A stretch of DNA of 64,000 nt from Pseudomonas sp. B20(2017) (GTDB lineage: Bacteria; Pseudomonadota; Gammaproteobacteria; Pseudomonadales; Pseudomonadaceae), in NCBI RefSeq assembly GCF_002113125.1, contig NZ_NEJP01000011.1:62001-126000 (forward strand), given 5' to 3'. This document shows positions 1 through 9,690 of this stretch, in pieces (position 1 is the stretch's first letter; each line of letters starts with the position of its first letter). The notes below the pieces were generated by a model. It saw only the letters and a program-made list of their open reading frames with translations, did no database searches and was not told the origin of the DNA. The position numbers were made by a program, and so were the translations under genes.

Positions 1-3000
1 CGCCCCCGATGCTGCCATCCGGGTTGGTGGTGCCGCCGTTCCAGAACTGCACTTCACCCGGCGTGTTCTGCACCAGCAGGTTGACCTGATTGGCCAGCGC
101 GGTCTGCAGGGTCAGGTTGGCCGCCGACACCGGCAGGCTGCCGTAGACCAGACCGTTGTCGGTCAGGCTGCCGCCGTAGCTGAACAGTTGATAGACCCCG
201 GTGCCGAAACCGCCGGCGTTGCTGATATTCAGCGTGCCGTCGAGGGTCAGGTTGCCGGCGACGTTGACCACCGTGGTGGAACTCGCAGCCGAGCCCAGGG
301 AGAAGTCCAGGTTGGTGCCCGACGACAACGCCAGCGAACCGACCGACAACGGCGTTGCAGTGCCGCCGCCCGTCAGCGTCGCACCGTTGGCCAATTGCAC
401 GGCGCCTGCGAACACGCCGCTGCCGCCGATCTTCGCCCCGCTGGCAACGTTGACGTTGGCACTGTTCAGTACACCGTTGACGTTCAGTGAACCGGCCTGC
501 ACCGAAGTGTTGCCGGTGAAAGTGTTGTTGCCGGTCAACAGCAAGGCACCGGTGCCGGTTTTGTTGAGAGTACCGGCCCCGGTCAGATTGCCGGTGTAGC
601 TGCCGTCGCTGTTCTGCTCGAAGGTCAGCGCTGCGTTGTTGACGATGGCGCCTTGCAGACTGCTGGTGTCGCCACGGGTGCTGCCGCCGTTCAGCGTCGT
701 GCCGCCGCTGTAGGTGTTGGCGCCACTGAGGACGAGATCACCGCTGCCGTTTTTCACCAGACTGCCGCTGCCGGTGATCGCGCCGATCAAGGTGGTGTTC
801 TGGTTACCGGCCAGGGTCAGCTGCGCACCCAGGTTGATGGCGTTGGCCAGTTGCAGTGCAGAAGTGCTGTCGAGGGTGCCATTACCCAGCACGCTGAGCG
901 CGCCGCTGCTGATCGCGCTGTTGTTGCCCAGGATCAGCGATCCGCCAGACAGCTGAGTGCCACCGCTGTAAGTGTTGCTGCCGTTGAGGGTCAGGCTCGA
1001 TGCGCCGGTCTTGATCAGACTGCCAGTGCCGCTGACCACACCGCCGAGGGTCAACGCGTTGGAGCCGGCGACGGTGAGTCCGCCATTGAGCACCACATCG
1101 TTGGCCAGACTGACCGCCGTATTGCTGTCCAGCGCCGTGCCGTTGGCGGCGGTCAATACGCCGGTGCCAAGGGCCGAGTTATTGCCGACCACAATCTTGC
1201 CGCCGTTGAGCGCGGTGCCGCCGGTGTAACCGTTGGCCGCGTTGAGCACCAGGGTGCCGGTGTCGTACTTGCCCAGTGTGCCGGCGCCGTTGAGCGCCAC
1301 GCCCACGGTGGCGGTGACGTTCGGGTCGACCCGCACGGTCGCGTTACCCAGCGATCCGTTGACCAGATTCAGCGAACCGGCCGTGCCGTTCTGCAGGCTG
1401 TAGCCATCAGTGACGAACTGCATGCCGGTGATGGTTTGCGCGCCGTTCACCGTGACGGTGCCCGCCGTGCCCTGGAACACCGCGAAGCTGTTGGTCCAGG
1501 CCTGATTGGTGGTGCCGTTGACGTCGGTCCAGTTGGTGGTGCCGGTACCCCAGGTGCCGCTGCCGCCATCCACCGAACCGTTGGCGACGAGTTGGTTGCC
1601 GTCCCAGAACTGCACGGTAACGCCCGGTGCAGTGACCAGCAGGTTGATCTGGTTGGCCAGCGCGGTTTGCAGGGTCAGGTCGCCCGGCGTGACGCTGCCC
1701 GGTACGGTGCCGATCAGCATGCCGTTGTCGGTCAGGCCGCCGGTGTAGTTGATCAACCGGTACACACCGCTGCCGAAACCGCCGATGTCGCTGACGTTGA
1801 GCGTGCCGTCGAGGGTCAGGTTGCCGCCGACGTTGACCAGCGCATTGCCGCCACCGGACACCGGAGTGCCGAGTCCGACATCGAAGTTGGAGTTGGCGTT
1901 GAACACCAGCGAATTCACCGACAGGGTGCTGCCGGTAGTGCCGGCCAGGTGACCGCCATCCGCCACGGTCACCGCCCCGCCGAGCGAACCGCCGCCGGTC
2001 AGGGTGCCGCCGCTGTTGACCAGCACACTGGCGCTGTCCAGCGAGCCGCTGACGTTCAAGGTGCCGGCGTTGACCGTGGTGTTGCCGGTCAGGCTGTTGA
2101 GGCCGGTCAGGGTCAGCGTGCCGGTGCCAAGTTTGCTCAGTTCACCCGTACCGGTGAGCACACCGCCGAAAATGCTACTGGCGTTGTTGCCGCCGATGCT
2201 CAGCGTGTTGCCGCCGCCGATCAGTGCGGTGCCGCTGCCGGTCAGGCTGGCGAGGCTGCCGGAGCCGCCGAGGTTGAGGGTCGCCGCAGCGCCGAGATTG
2301 ACCCCGGCGTTGCTGCCCAGTGCCGAATTGCCCAAGGTGGTCAAGCTGCCGGACTGCACATCGAAGGTGCCGCTGAAGGTGTTGTTGCCGGTCAGCGTCA
2401 GGTCGGCCAGACCGTTCTTGGTCAAAGTGCCTACTCCGGCGATCACGCCACCGAGGGTCAGGTTGTTGTTGCCGGCTACGCTCAGGTTGGCATTGACGTT
2501 GAGGTTGTTGGCCAGCACCAGCGGCGCCGTGGTGTCGAGGGTCGACGCGCCCGCCACGGTCACCGCGCCGGAGCCCAGACCCGCCGAGGTGCCGAGGGTC
2601 ACGGTGCCGGCGTTCAGCGTGGTACCGCCGCTGTAGGTGTTGATGCCGTTGAGGGTCAGGTTGGAGGCGCCGTTCTTGATCAATCCGCCGGTTCCGCTGA
2701 CCACGCCGCTGAGCGCTACGTCGCCGCTGCCGGTGTTGGTCAGGTTGGCGTTGAGCACCACGTTGTTGCCCAGCGACACCGAGGTGTTGCTGTCCAGCGC
2801 CGCGGCTCCGGCCACGGTCAGGTTGCCCAGACCGAGAGCGCCGTTGCTGCCGGTGGTCAGGGTGCCGGCATTGAGGGTGATGCCACCGAGGAAGTTGTTG
2901 GCACCGCTGAGGATCAGATTGGCTGCGCCGTTCTTGGTCAGGCTGCCGGCGCCATTGATGGCTCCGCCGAGTGTCAGATCGTTGCTGCCGACGATGCCGA

Positions 3001-6000
3001 GGTTGCCCGCCAGGTTGATCGCATTACTCGCCGTGAAAGCGCCGCTGGCATCCAGGGTGGTGCCGTTCGCGGCGTTCAGGGTGGCCGAGCCCAGCGCGCT
3101 GTTCGACGCCAGAACCAGTCCGCCTGCGTTCAATGCCACCGGCCCGAGGAAGGCGTTGTTGCCACCGAGGGTCAGGCTGGCCGAGCCGTTCTTGATCAAG
3201 CCGCCGGTGCCGGAAATGACACCGTTGAGGGTCAGCGCATTGCTGCCGAGTATCGTCAGGTTGCCGTTCAGCGTGGCGGCGTTGGCCAGGGTCACGGCGG
3301 TGTTGCTGTCCAGTTGCGTGCCAGCGTTGGCAATCAGCGCGCCGCTGCCCAGCGCGGTGTTGCTGCCGACCACCAGGGTGCCGCCGTCCAGTTGCGTGCC
3401 GCCGGTGTAGCTGTTGGCGCCGTTGAGTACCAGGGTGCCCGCGTCGAGTTTGTTGAGGATGCCGCTGCCGTCGATGTTCACGCCGACCGTGGCGGTCACG
3501 CCCGGATCAACCCGCATCGCCGTGGTGCCGCCGCTGCCGTTGACGGCGGTCAGCAGTCCCGACGTACCGTTGACCACGTTGTAGCCATCGGTGAGGAATT
3601 GCATCCCGGTGAACAATTGCGTGCCATTGACCGACACCGTGCCGGCCGTGCCCTGGAACACCGCGAAGTCGCCGGCCCAGGTCTGGTTGAGCGTCCCGTT
3701 GACGTTGGTCCAGTTGGTGTTGACGGCATCCCATGCTCCGCTGCCGCCATCGACCGTACCGTTCGGGATCGTCTGGCTACCATCCCAGAAGCGAATATTG
3801 GCGTTCGGCGCGGACACCAACAGGTTGATCTGGTTACCGACCGAGGTCTGCACCACCAGATCGCCCAGGCCAAACCCCACAGGTACACCGGCCACGGTCA
3901 GGCCGTTGTCGGTCAGCGCACCAACGTAGTTGAACAGGCGGTATACACCGACGCCGAAACCGCCGGCATCGGTGACGTTGAGGTTACCGTCGAGGGTCAG
4001 GTTGCCGCCGATGTCCATCAGCGACGTGGTCGATGGCGTCGCGAGGTTCGCATCGATATTGCTGTTGGCAGCCAGAACCAGTGACGCGGCAGACAGGGTA
4101 TTGCCCGAAGACAACGCCAGGTGGCCGCCATCGTTGACGTTGAGGGTTCCGAGAACCGAACCGCTGCCCGTAACGCTCGCGCCGGTATTAACGCTGACCT
4201 GGGCACTGGCCAGCGAACCGCTGAGGTTCAGGGTGCCGCCGTTGACGGCAGTGTTGCCGACGAGGCCGTTGATCCCGGTCAGGTTCAGTGTGCCGGTGCC
4301 GACTTTGGTCAAACCGCCATTGCCGCTGAGATCGCCGTCGAAGGTGCTGGTGCTGCTGACTCCGCCCACGGTCAATGTGTTACCGCCGCCGATCTGCACG
4401 CCGCCGCTGCCGCTCAGGCCATTGAGGCTGGCGTTGCTGCCGAGGTTGAGGCTGGCGCCGGCGCTGACGTTGGCGCCGGAGGTATTGCCGAGTGCGCCGC
4501 TGGTCAGGGTGCTGACGCTGCCGGAGAGGATGTTCAGCGCACCGGTGAAGGTGTTGGTGCCGCTGAGGGCCAGGTCATCCAGGCCGGTTTTGATCAGGTT
4601 GCCCGCACCGTCGATCACCCCGCTGAGGTTCAGACCGTTGTTGCCGGCCACGGTCAGGTCGGCATTGAGCGTGATGTTGTTGCCGACGCTGAGCGCACTG
4701 CTGTTATCCAGCGTTGCTGCGCCACCGACGGTCAGGCCGCCACTGCCCAGGGCACCGGCCGAGCCCAGCGTCAGCGTGCCCGCATTGAGCGTGGTACCGC
4801 CGCCAAAGGTGTTGCTGCCATTGAGCGTCAGGTTGGCCGCGCCGTTCTTGATCAATTGGCCGGCGCCGCTGACGACACCGCCGAGGGCCAGGTTCTGGGT
4901 ACCGCCGACACTGAGCGCTGCGTTAAGGACAACCGCGTTGGCCAGGCTGGCCAGCGAGGAACTGCTGTCGAGCGTCGCGGCACCGCCGACGGTCAAGGCC
5001 CCCGTGCCCAGTGCCGAGCTGTTGCCGACGGTCACGGTACCGGCGTTCAAGGTAGTGCCGCCGATGTAGGTATTGGTGCCGTTCAGATTCAGGTTGGCCG
5101 CACCGTTTTTCACCAGACTGCCGGCCCCGGCAACGGTGCCCGTGAGGGTCAGGTCGGCGCTGCCGCCGACATTCAGCGCGCCGGCAAGGTTGACCTGATT
5201 GCCCAGAGTGACGGCGGTGTTGGTATCCAGCGTAGTGCCGGCCGCCGCGTTCAGTGCACCGCTGCCCAGCGCCGTGTTGCTGCCGACAATCAGCTTGCCG
5301 ACGTTCAATGCGGTATTGCCGAAATAGGTGTTGGCGCCGTTGAGGATCAGGTCGGCAGTACCGTTCTTGATCAGGCCACCGACCCCGGCCACCACGCCCG
5401 TCAGCGTCAGCGCGTTGCTGCCGCCAAGGGTCACGTTGCCGCCGAGGTTGACGTTGTTGGCCAGGCTCGTCGCAGTGCTGGCGTCCAGTGTGGTGCCGTT
5501 GGCAGCGTTGAGTACACCGGTGCCGAGGGCGGTGTTGGAGCCGACGACCAGTGTCCCGGCGTTCAGCGACGTAGCGCCGGTGTAGGTGTTGTTGCCGGTC
5601 AGGGTCAGGGTCGATGCGCCGGTCTTGATCAGGTTGCTGCCGCCACTGATGACGCCGCCGAGGGTCAGCGGGTTGGCGCCACCGGCAGTGAGGTTGGCGT
5701 TGAGGGCAATCGCATTGTTCAGCGTGACGTTGGCGCTGCTGTTGAGCGAGCCGCCCGAGCCACCCACGGTCAGCGTACCGGTGCCGAGAGCCGCCGCGTT
5801 GCCGACGGTCAGGCTGCCGGCGTTGAGCGCCGTGCCACCGGTGAAGGTGTTGACGCCGTTGAGGGTCAGGTTGGCGGTGCCGTTCTTGATCAATTGACTG
5901 GCGCCGCTGATGACACCGCCCAAGGTCAGGCCATTGCTGCCGCCGATGCTCAGATTGCCGTTGAGCGCTACGTCGTTGCTCAGGCTGACGGCGGCGCTGC

Positions 6001-7290
6001 TGTCCAGGGTCGCGGCGCCGGCGACGGTCAGGCTGCCGCTGCCCAGTGCGCCGGCATTGCCGACAGTCAGAGTACCGGCATTCAACGTGGTGCCGCCGAG
6101 GAAGGTGTTGGCGCCGCTGAGAATCAGGTTGGCCGCGCCATTCTTGGTCAGCCCGCCGTTGCCGCTGACCACGCCACCCAGGGTCAGGTTGGCGTTGCCG
6201 GCAATGTTCAGATTGCCGCCGAGCGCGACGGCGTTGCCCAGCGCCACGGTGGTGCTGGCATCGAGCGTAGTGCCCGCCGCCGTGGTCAGTGCGCCCGTGC
6301 CCAGCGCGGTATTGGAACCGACAATCAGCGTCCCGGCATTCAGCGTCGTACCGCCGGAAAACGTGTTATTGCCGCTGAGGGTCAGGTTCGCGGTGCCGTT
6401 CTTGATCAGGTTGCCGGCACCGCTGATGACCCCGCTCAGGCCCAGTGCCTGCGTTCCGCCGATGGTCAGGTCCGCCGCCAGCGCCACCGCGTTGGCCAGG
6501 GTCACCGCCGTGGTCGCATCCAGCGTGGTACCCGCCGCCGCATTCAGCGCGCCGGTGCCGAGGGCGGTGTTGCTGCCGACCAGCAAGGTACCGCCGTTGA
6601 GCGCGGTGGCGCCGCTATTGGTGTTGTTGCCGGTCAGGGTCAGGCTGGCCGTGCCACTCTTGGTAATCGCGCCGGTGCCGGAGAGAATGCCGGACAGAGT
6701 CAGGGCATTGCCGCCGAGCACGTTCAACGCGCCAGTGATGCCGATGTTGTTGGCCAACGTCACGTTGGCAGTGCTGTCCAGGCTGGTGCCGGCGGCGGTG
6801 TTGAGCACCCCGGTGCCCAGGGCGTTGTTGTTGCCGACGCGCAAGGTGCCGGCACTCAGGGTCGTGGTGCCGCTGTAACCGGTGTTGGCGCCGCTGAGCG
6901 TCAGGCTGCCGGTGCCGGTCTTGGTCAGGCCGCTGGCGCCGCTGATCAGCCCGCCCAGGGTCAGGGCCCCGGTGCCGGTCGCCGTCAGTGTGCTGTTGAG
7001 GGTGAGCGCGTTGTTCAACGAAATCGGGCCGGAGGCCGAAATGCTCGACGCGCCGCCAACGGTAATGCCGCCGGTACTGAAGGCCTGATTGTTCCCCACC
7101 TGCACCACGCCACCATTGAGCACGGTACTGCCGGTGTAGGTATTGACCCCGTTGAGGTTGAGCTGGCCGCTGCCGATCTTGGTCAGGCCGCCGCTGCCGG
7201 ACAGCACGCCGCTGAGCGTTGTGGCGTTGGTCCCCTGCACCGTCAGGCCGCCGGCACCCAGCGAGATCAGGTTGCTGATGTTCAGTCCGG
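1..7290 (-). repeat. Tandem PATR repeats arranged in three super-modules inside the autotransporter
   Basis: The DNA repeats with a ~260-300 bp period, one beta-strand repeat each. On top of this lies a larger order: a distinctive segment containing F-W-(D/N)-G, G-G-S-G-x-W, N-W-T, A-V-F-Q-G-T-A-G-T-V and G-M-Q-F-x-T-D-G-Y occurs around 3480-4330 and 1310-2170, and its leading half again at 1-600. Each copy is followed in coding order by a fresh run of PATR repeats. The spacing between equivalent points is ~2.2 kb, then ~1.5 kb, so the repeat runs differ in number. Confidence 0.8.
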
Positions 7291-8401
7291 CATTGCTGGC
7301 CTGCAGGATGCCGCCATTGGACGTCAATACACCGCTACCGAACGCACCATTGTCATTGAACAGCGCGACACCGCCATTGAGGGTCGTCGCCCCGCTGACC
7401 AACGGTCCCTGCAGGGTCCAGGTGCCGCTGTTGAGGGTCAGGTTGTTGAAGTTGACATAGGTGGCGCTGGACGCCGTGCCTGAACCGGTGGTGCCGCCGC
7501 CGACACCGATGGGGTTTTGCAGAATCAGGGTATTGGTGCCACCTGCACCGCCATCGATCGTGCCGGTCGGGGCGAAGGTCAGGTTGATGCCGATCAGGCC
7601 GCCGAGGCCGACGGTGACTTGCACGCCGTCACCGACGTTTACGCTCGAACCGGTGATCGCGTAGAACGTGTTGGTGCTGCCCGCGCCCATCGACACGCTG
7701 CCGGTGATGTTACCGGCGTTGGTGAAGGTATTGCCCGCCGCCGATGTCTCGAAGGCCACCCGGCCGTTGATCGTGCCGGTGCTGCTGTTGTTCATGACGA
7801 CTTGTGAACCGCCATACACACCCACCACCGGCGTATCGGCCAGGGTGATCCCGCCCACCGACAGACCGGTCGAGGTGATCGTCCCGTTGTTGGTGATGGT
7901 GGTGGTGCCGGCCGCCGCATTGTTGACCCCTATCCCCAGGCCATCGATGCTGGTCAGGTTGAGGCCGAGCAACATGCCGGTGCCACGAATGAGGCCGCTG
8001 GCGTTGTTGAGCACGCTGACCGTGCTGGAGGCGCCCGTTCCGATGAACGCGCCGCCGCTGAGCACGGAAACCAGGCCCAGCAATGCAGGGTCGATGGTGC
8101 CGGAGTTGTTCAGGCTGATGTTGACGCCCGTCAGGTTGAGCACCTTGCCGCCGAGCGTCGCGTTCATCTGCGCGCCCGAGTTGACGTTGACTGTCAGGCC
8201 GTTGCTTGCACTGCTGAAGTCATTGAGAAACAGCGGCAGACTCGGCACCCCGGTGCAGGTCACCGTGGATCCGGCAGTGGAACAGGTTGCAAGCGCCGGT
8301 GCACTGGCGCCGCCGAACAGAAATCCGGCAACGCTCAGATGCACAGCAAGGGAAAGTGGGGAAAAACGCGAAACGAGGGCGACACCAAACCTTGCTTCCA
8401 C
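1..8401 (-). CDS. Giant autotransporter adhesin, N-terminal part (runs off left edge)
   Basis: A single minus-strand frame is open from a GTG at 8399-8401 (preceded by AAAGGAGT) to base 1; I checked the frame at eight positions. The first ~40 residues form a signal peptide with a hydrophobic core and an A-L-A end. Residues ~40-370 are a less regular Asn/Gly/Thr-rich beta-helix; the remainder is a long series of ~85-100-residue passenger repeats of the form L-x-L-x-G-x-N-T-Y-x-G-G-T, N-A-G-T-L, G-x-x-x-A-L-G-x-G. This is the autotransporter-associated beta-strand (PATR) repeat, a type Va secreted surface protein. The C-terminal beta-barrel must lie beyond the left edge. At least 2,800 residues are present. 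Substrate or adhesion target cannot be told. Confidence 0.9.
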   Translation of the reverse strand, partial: MEARFGVALVSRFSPLSLAVHLSVAGFLFGGASAPALATCSTAGSTVTCTGVPSLPLFLNDFSSASNGLTVNVNSGAQMNATLGGKVLNLTGVNISLNNSGTIDPALLGLVSVLSGGAFIGTGASSTVSVLNNASGLIRGTGMLLGLNLTSIDGLGIGVNNAAAGTTTITNNGTITSTGLSVGGITLADTPVVGVYGGSQVVMNNSSTGTINGRVAFETSAAGNTFTNAGNITGSVSMGAGSTNTFYAITGSSVNVGDGVQVTVGLGGLIGINLTFAPTGTIDGGAGGTNTLILQNPIGVGGGTTGSGTASSATYVNFNNLTLNSGTWTLQGPLVSGATTLNGGVALFNDNGAFGSGVLTSNGGILQASNAGLNISNLISLGAGGLTVQGTNATTLSGVLSGSGGLTKIGSGQLNLNGVNTYTGSTVLNGGVVQVGNNQAFSTGGITVGGASSISASGPISLNNALTLNSTLTATGTGALTLGGLISGASGLTKTGTGSLTLSGANTGYSGTTTLSAGTLRVGNNNALGTGVLNTAAGTSLDSTANVTLANNIGITGALNVLGGNALTLSGILSGTGAITKSGTASLTLTGNNTNSGATALNGGTLLVGSNTALGTGALNAAAGTTLDATTAVTLANAVALAADLTIGGTQALGLSGVISGAGNLIKNGTANLTLSGNNTFSGGTTLNAGTLIVGSNTALGTGALTTAAGTTLDASTTVALGNAVALGGNLNIAGNANLTLGGVVSGNGGLTKNGAANLILSGANTFLGGTTLNAGTLTVGNAGALGSGSLTVAGAATLDSSAAVSLSNDVALNGNLSIGGSNGLTLGGVISGASQLIKNGTANLTLNGVNTFTGGTALNAGSLTVGNAAALGTGTLTVGGSGGSLNSSANVTLNNAIALNANLTAGGANPLTLGGVISGGSNLIKTGASTLTLTGNNTYTGATSLNAGTLVVGSNTALGTGVLNAANGTTLDASTATSLANNVNLGGNVTLGGSNALTLTGVVAGVGGLIKNGTADLILNGANTYFGNTALNVGKLIVGSNTALGSGALNAAAGTTLDTNTAVTLGNQVNLAGALNVGGSADLTLTGTVAGAGSLVKNGAANLNLNGTNTYIGGTTLNAGTVTVGNSSALGTGALTVGGAATLDSSSSLASLANAVVLNAALSVGGTQNLALGGVVSGAGQLIKNGAANLTLNGSNTFGGGTTLNAGTLTLGSAGALGSGGLTVGGAATLDNSSALSVGNNITLNADLTVAGNNGLNLSGVIDGAGNLIKTGLDDLALSGTNTFTGALNILSGSVSTLTSGALGNTSGANVSAGASLNLGSNASLNGLSGSGGVQIGGGNTLTVGGVSSTSTFDGDLSGNGGLTKVGTGTLNLTGINGLVGNTAVNGGTLNLSGSLASAQVSVNTGASVTGSGSVLGTLNVNDGGHLALSSGNTLSAASLVLAANSNIDANLATPSTTSLMDIGGNLTLDGNLNVTDAGGFGVGVYRLFNYVGALTDNGLTVAGVPVGFGLGDLVVQTSVGNQINLLVSAPNANIRFWDGSQTIPNGTVDGGSGAWDAVNTNWTNVNGTLNQTWAGDFAVFQGTAGTVSVNGTQLFTGMQFLTDGYNVVNGTSGLLTAVNGSGGTTAMRVDPGVTATVGVNIDGSGILNKLDAGTLVLNGANSYTGGTQLDGGTLVVGSNTALGSGALIANAGTQLDSNTAVTLANAATLNGNLTILGSNALTLNGVISGTGGLIKNGSASLTLGGNNAFLGPVALNAGGLVLASNSALGSATLNAANGTTLDASGAFTASNAINLAGNLGIVGSNDLTLGGAINGAGSLTKNGAANLILSGANNFLGGITLNAGTLTTGSNGALGLGNLTVAGAAALDSNTSVSLGNNVVLNANLTNTGSGDVALSGVVSGTGGLIKNGASNLTLNGINTYSGGTTLNAGTVTLGTSAGLGSGAVTVAGASTLDTTAPLVLANNLNVNANLSVAGNNNLTLGGVIAGVGTLTKNGLADLTLTGNNTFSGTFDVQSGSLTTLGNSALGSNAGVNLGAAATLNLGGSGSLASLTGSGTALIGGGNTLSIGGNNASSIFGGVLTGTGELSKLGTGTLTLTGLNSLTGNTTVNAGTLNVSGSLDSASVLVNSGGTLTGGGSLGGAVTVADGGHLAGTTGSTLSVNSLVFNANSNFDVGLGTPVSGGGNALVNVGGNLTLDGTLNVSDIGGFGSGVYRLINYTGGLTDNGMLIGTVPGSVTPGDLTLQTALANQINLLVTAPGVTVQFWDGNQLVANGSVDGGSGTWGTGTTNWTDVNGTTNQAWTNSFAVFQGTAGTVTVNGAQTITGMQFVTDGYSLQNGTAGSLNLVNGSLGNATVRVDPNVTATVGVALNGAGTLGKYDTGTLVLNAANGYTGGTALNGGKIVVGNNSALGTGVLTAANGTALDSNTAVSLANDVVLNGGLTVAGSNALTLGGVVSGTGSLIKTGASSLTLNGSNTYSGGTQLSGGSLILGNNSAISSGALSVLGNGTLDSTSALQLANAINLGAQLTLAGNQNTTLIGAITGSGSLVKNGSGDLVLSGANTYSGGTTLNGGSTRGDTSSLQGAIVNNAALTFEQNSDGSYTGNLTGAGTLNKTGTGALLLTGNNTFTGNTSVQAGSLNVNGVLNSANVNVASGAKIGGSGVFAGAVQLANGATLTGGGTATPLSVGSLALSSGTNLDFSLGSAASSTTVVNVAGNLTLDGTLNISNAGGFGTGVYQLFSYGGSLTDNGLVYGSLPVSAANLTLQTALANQVNLLVQNTPGEVQFWNGGTTNPDGSIGG

Positions 8402-8716
8402 GGGCTACTCCTTTCGTGGTCAATTTCATCCTTGAAAGCGCGCAACGGCAGGCAAATCGAACACGCGCATCAAGAGCGCAACGGTCTTCACAACCGTCAC
8501 ATTCCCCACAGACGCTAGTTGATGCCCTGCAATGAAACATTGGTTAAATGGCATTAATACTTTTGTGATAGAGCCTTCAGGAATAAGGATCCATCAGGTG
8601 CGCGCGCAAAACTGGTATGACTTGTGCAAACGTTTGCGAAGCGTCAATCCCGACACTTTGCCTCCACAATCGCACCACCCCGCCGTTACGGGGCCGATCC
8701 ACAAAAAGGACTTTGA
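8402..8716. other. Divergent intergenic region, autotransporter / tsx
   Basis: This 315-bp gap holds the promoters of the minus-strand autotransporter and the plus-strand tsx gene. Apart from the palindrome at 8626-8637 and the Shine-Dalgarno AAGGA before tsx I see no coding potential; the short frames here have no family features. Confidence 0.6.
8626..8637 (+). promoter_or_regulatory. Perfect LacI-family type operator GCAAACGTTTGC
   Basis: The 12-bp perfect palindrome GCAAACGTTTGC with central CG sits 79 bp upstream of the tsx start. It matches the core of the PurR-type LacI-family operator (CGCAAACGTTTGCG). It is placed to control the tsx-nucleoside permease pair; no LacI-type regulator is encoded in this window. 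Confidence 0.6.
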
Positions 8717-9676
8717 ATGCACGTTTCTTCCAGCCACCGCCGTCGCGGTATGCGTACCTTTGCTGTTTCCCTGCTACTGGCCGGCGTTACCGGAGTTCTC
8801 AGCCAGACAGCACTGGCACAACCTGCCTTGCCCGAAGAATCCGCCCAGGGCGAAGCCCTCAGCCCCGAAGTCAGCCCACCGAAAAAAGGCGAATACCTGT
8901 CGGACTGGTACAACCAGGACCTGACCCTGATCGGCAGCAAGGACATCAGCTTCGGCCCGCAACCGGCCGACGACATCTACCTGGAATACGAGTATTTCGG
9001 GCGCAAGGGCCCGTTCGAGCTGTACGGCTACATCGACATCCCGAAGATCTTCAACATCGGCAACAGCCACGACAAAGGTGTGTGGGACCACGGCTCGCCA
9101 GTGTTCATGGAGCACGAACCGCGCATCTCCATCGATTACCTCGCCGGCCGCAGCCTGGCCATCGGCCCGTTCAAGGAATGGTACGTGGCGTTTGACTGGA
9201 TCTACGATCACGGCAGCCGCAAAGAGAATCGCGCCAACACGCTGTACAGCGGTTTCGGCACCGACATCGACACCCATTCGCGGGTCAATCTGTCGGCCAA
9301 CCTGTACGGGCGCTACCAGTGGGAAAACTACGGCGCCAGCAATGAATACTCGTGGGACGGCTACCGCGCGCAGCTCAAATACATCGTGCCCATCGACCAA
9401 TTCAGCAACGGTGCGTCGCTGACCTACATCGGCTTTACCAACTTCGATTTCGGCTCGGACCTGCACAAGGACAACCCGGCGCGCACCGCCAATGCCACGG
9501 TGGCGACCAACGTGTTGCTGTACTCATTCACCCACTTGCGCTTCACCTTGGTCGGCCGTTACTTCCACAACGGCGGCAACTGGGAGGACGGCAGCGAGCT
9601 GAACTTCGGCGACGGCAACTTCCGCGCACGTTCCAATGGCTGGGGTTATTACGCCGGCATCGGTTATCAGTTCTGA
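8717..9676 (+). CDS. tsx: Tsx-like nucleoside-specific outer-membrane channel
   Basis: 319 residues. An N-terminal signal peptide (hydrophobic stretch ~residues 13-34 ending A-L-A-Q) is followed by alternating aromatic beta-strands typical of the Tsx family: S-D-W-Y-N-Q near residue 61, Y-x-E-Y-E-Y-F-G-R-K-G-P-F-E-L-Y-G-Y near 90, E-H-E-P-R-I-S-I-D, and a C-terminal Phe (G-Y-Q-F) as in outer-membrane barrels. Tsx channels pass nucleosides and deoxynucleosides across the outer membrane. The ATG has AAGGA seven bases upstream. It lies 14 bp before a nucleoside permease/nucleosidase-type gene, which supports a nucleoside uptake role, and downstream of a LacI-type palindrome. Confidence 0.88.
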   Translation: MHVSSSHRRRGMRTFAVSLLLAGVTGVLSQTALAQPALPEESAQGEALSPEVSPPKKGEYLSDWYNQDLTLIGSKDISFGPQPADDIYLEYEYFGRKGPFELYGYIDIPKIFNIGNSHDKGVWDHGSPVFMEHEPRISIDYLAGRSLAIGPFKEWYVAFDWIYDHGSRKENRANTLYSGFGTDIDTHSRVNLSANLYGRYQWENYGASNEYSWDGYRAQLKYIVPIDQFSNGASLTYIGFTNFDFGSDLHKDNPARTANATVATNVLLYSFTHLRFTLVGRYFHNGGNWEDGSELNFGDGNFRARSNGWGYYAGIGYQF

Positions 9677-9690
9677 ATCAAGGAGCAAAC

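Noticed and set aside
653..7483. Two long plus-strand open frames (1,143 and 1,120 codons) rich in Ala, Gly, Gln and Arg
   Set aside because: They are antisense to the autotransporter repeats; their openness follows from the repeated GC-rich codons, and they show no domain, signal peptide or ribosome site.
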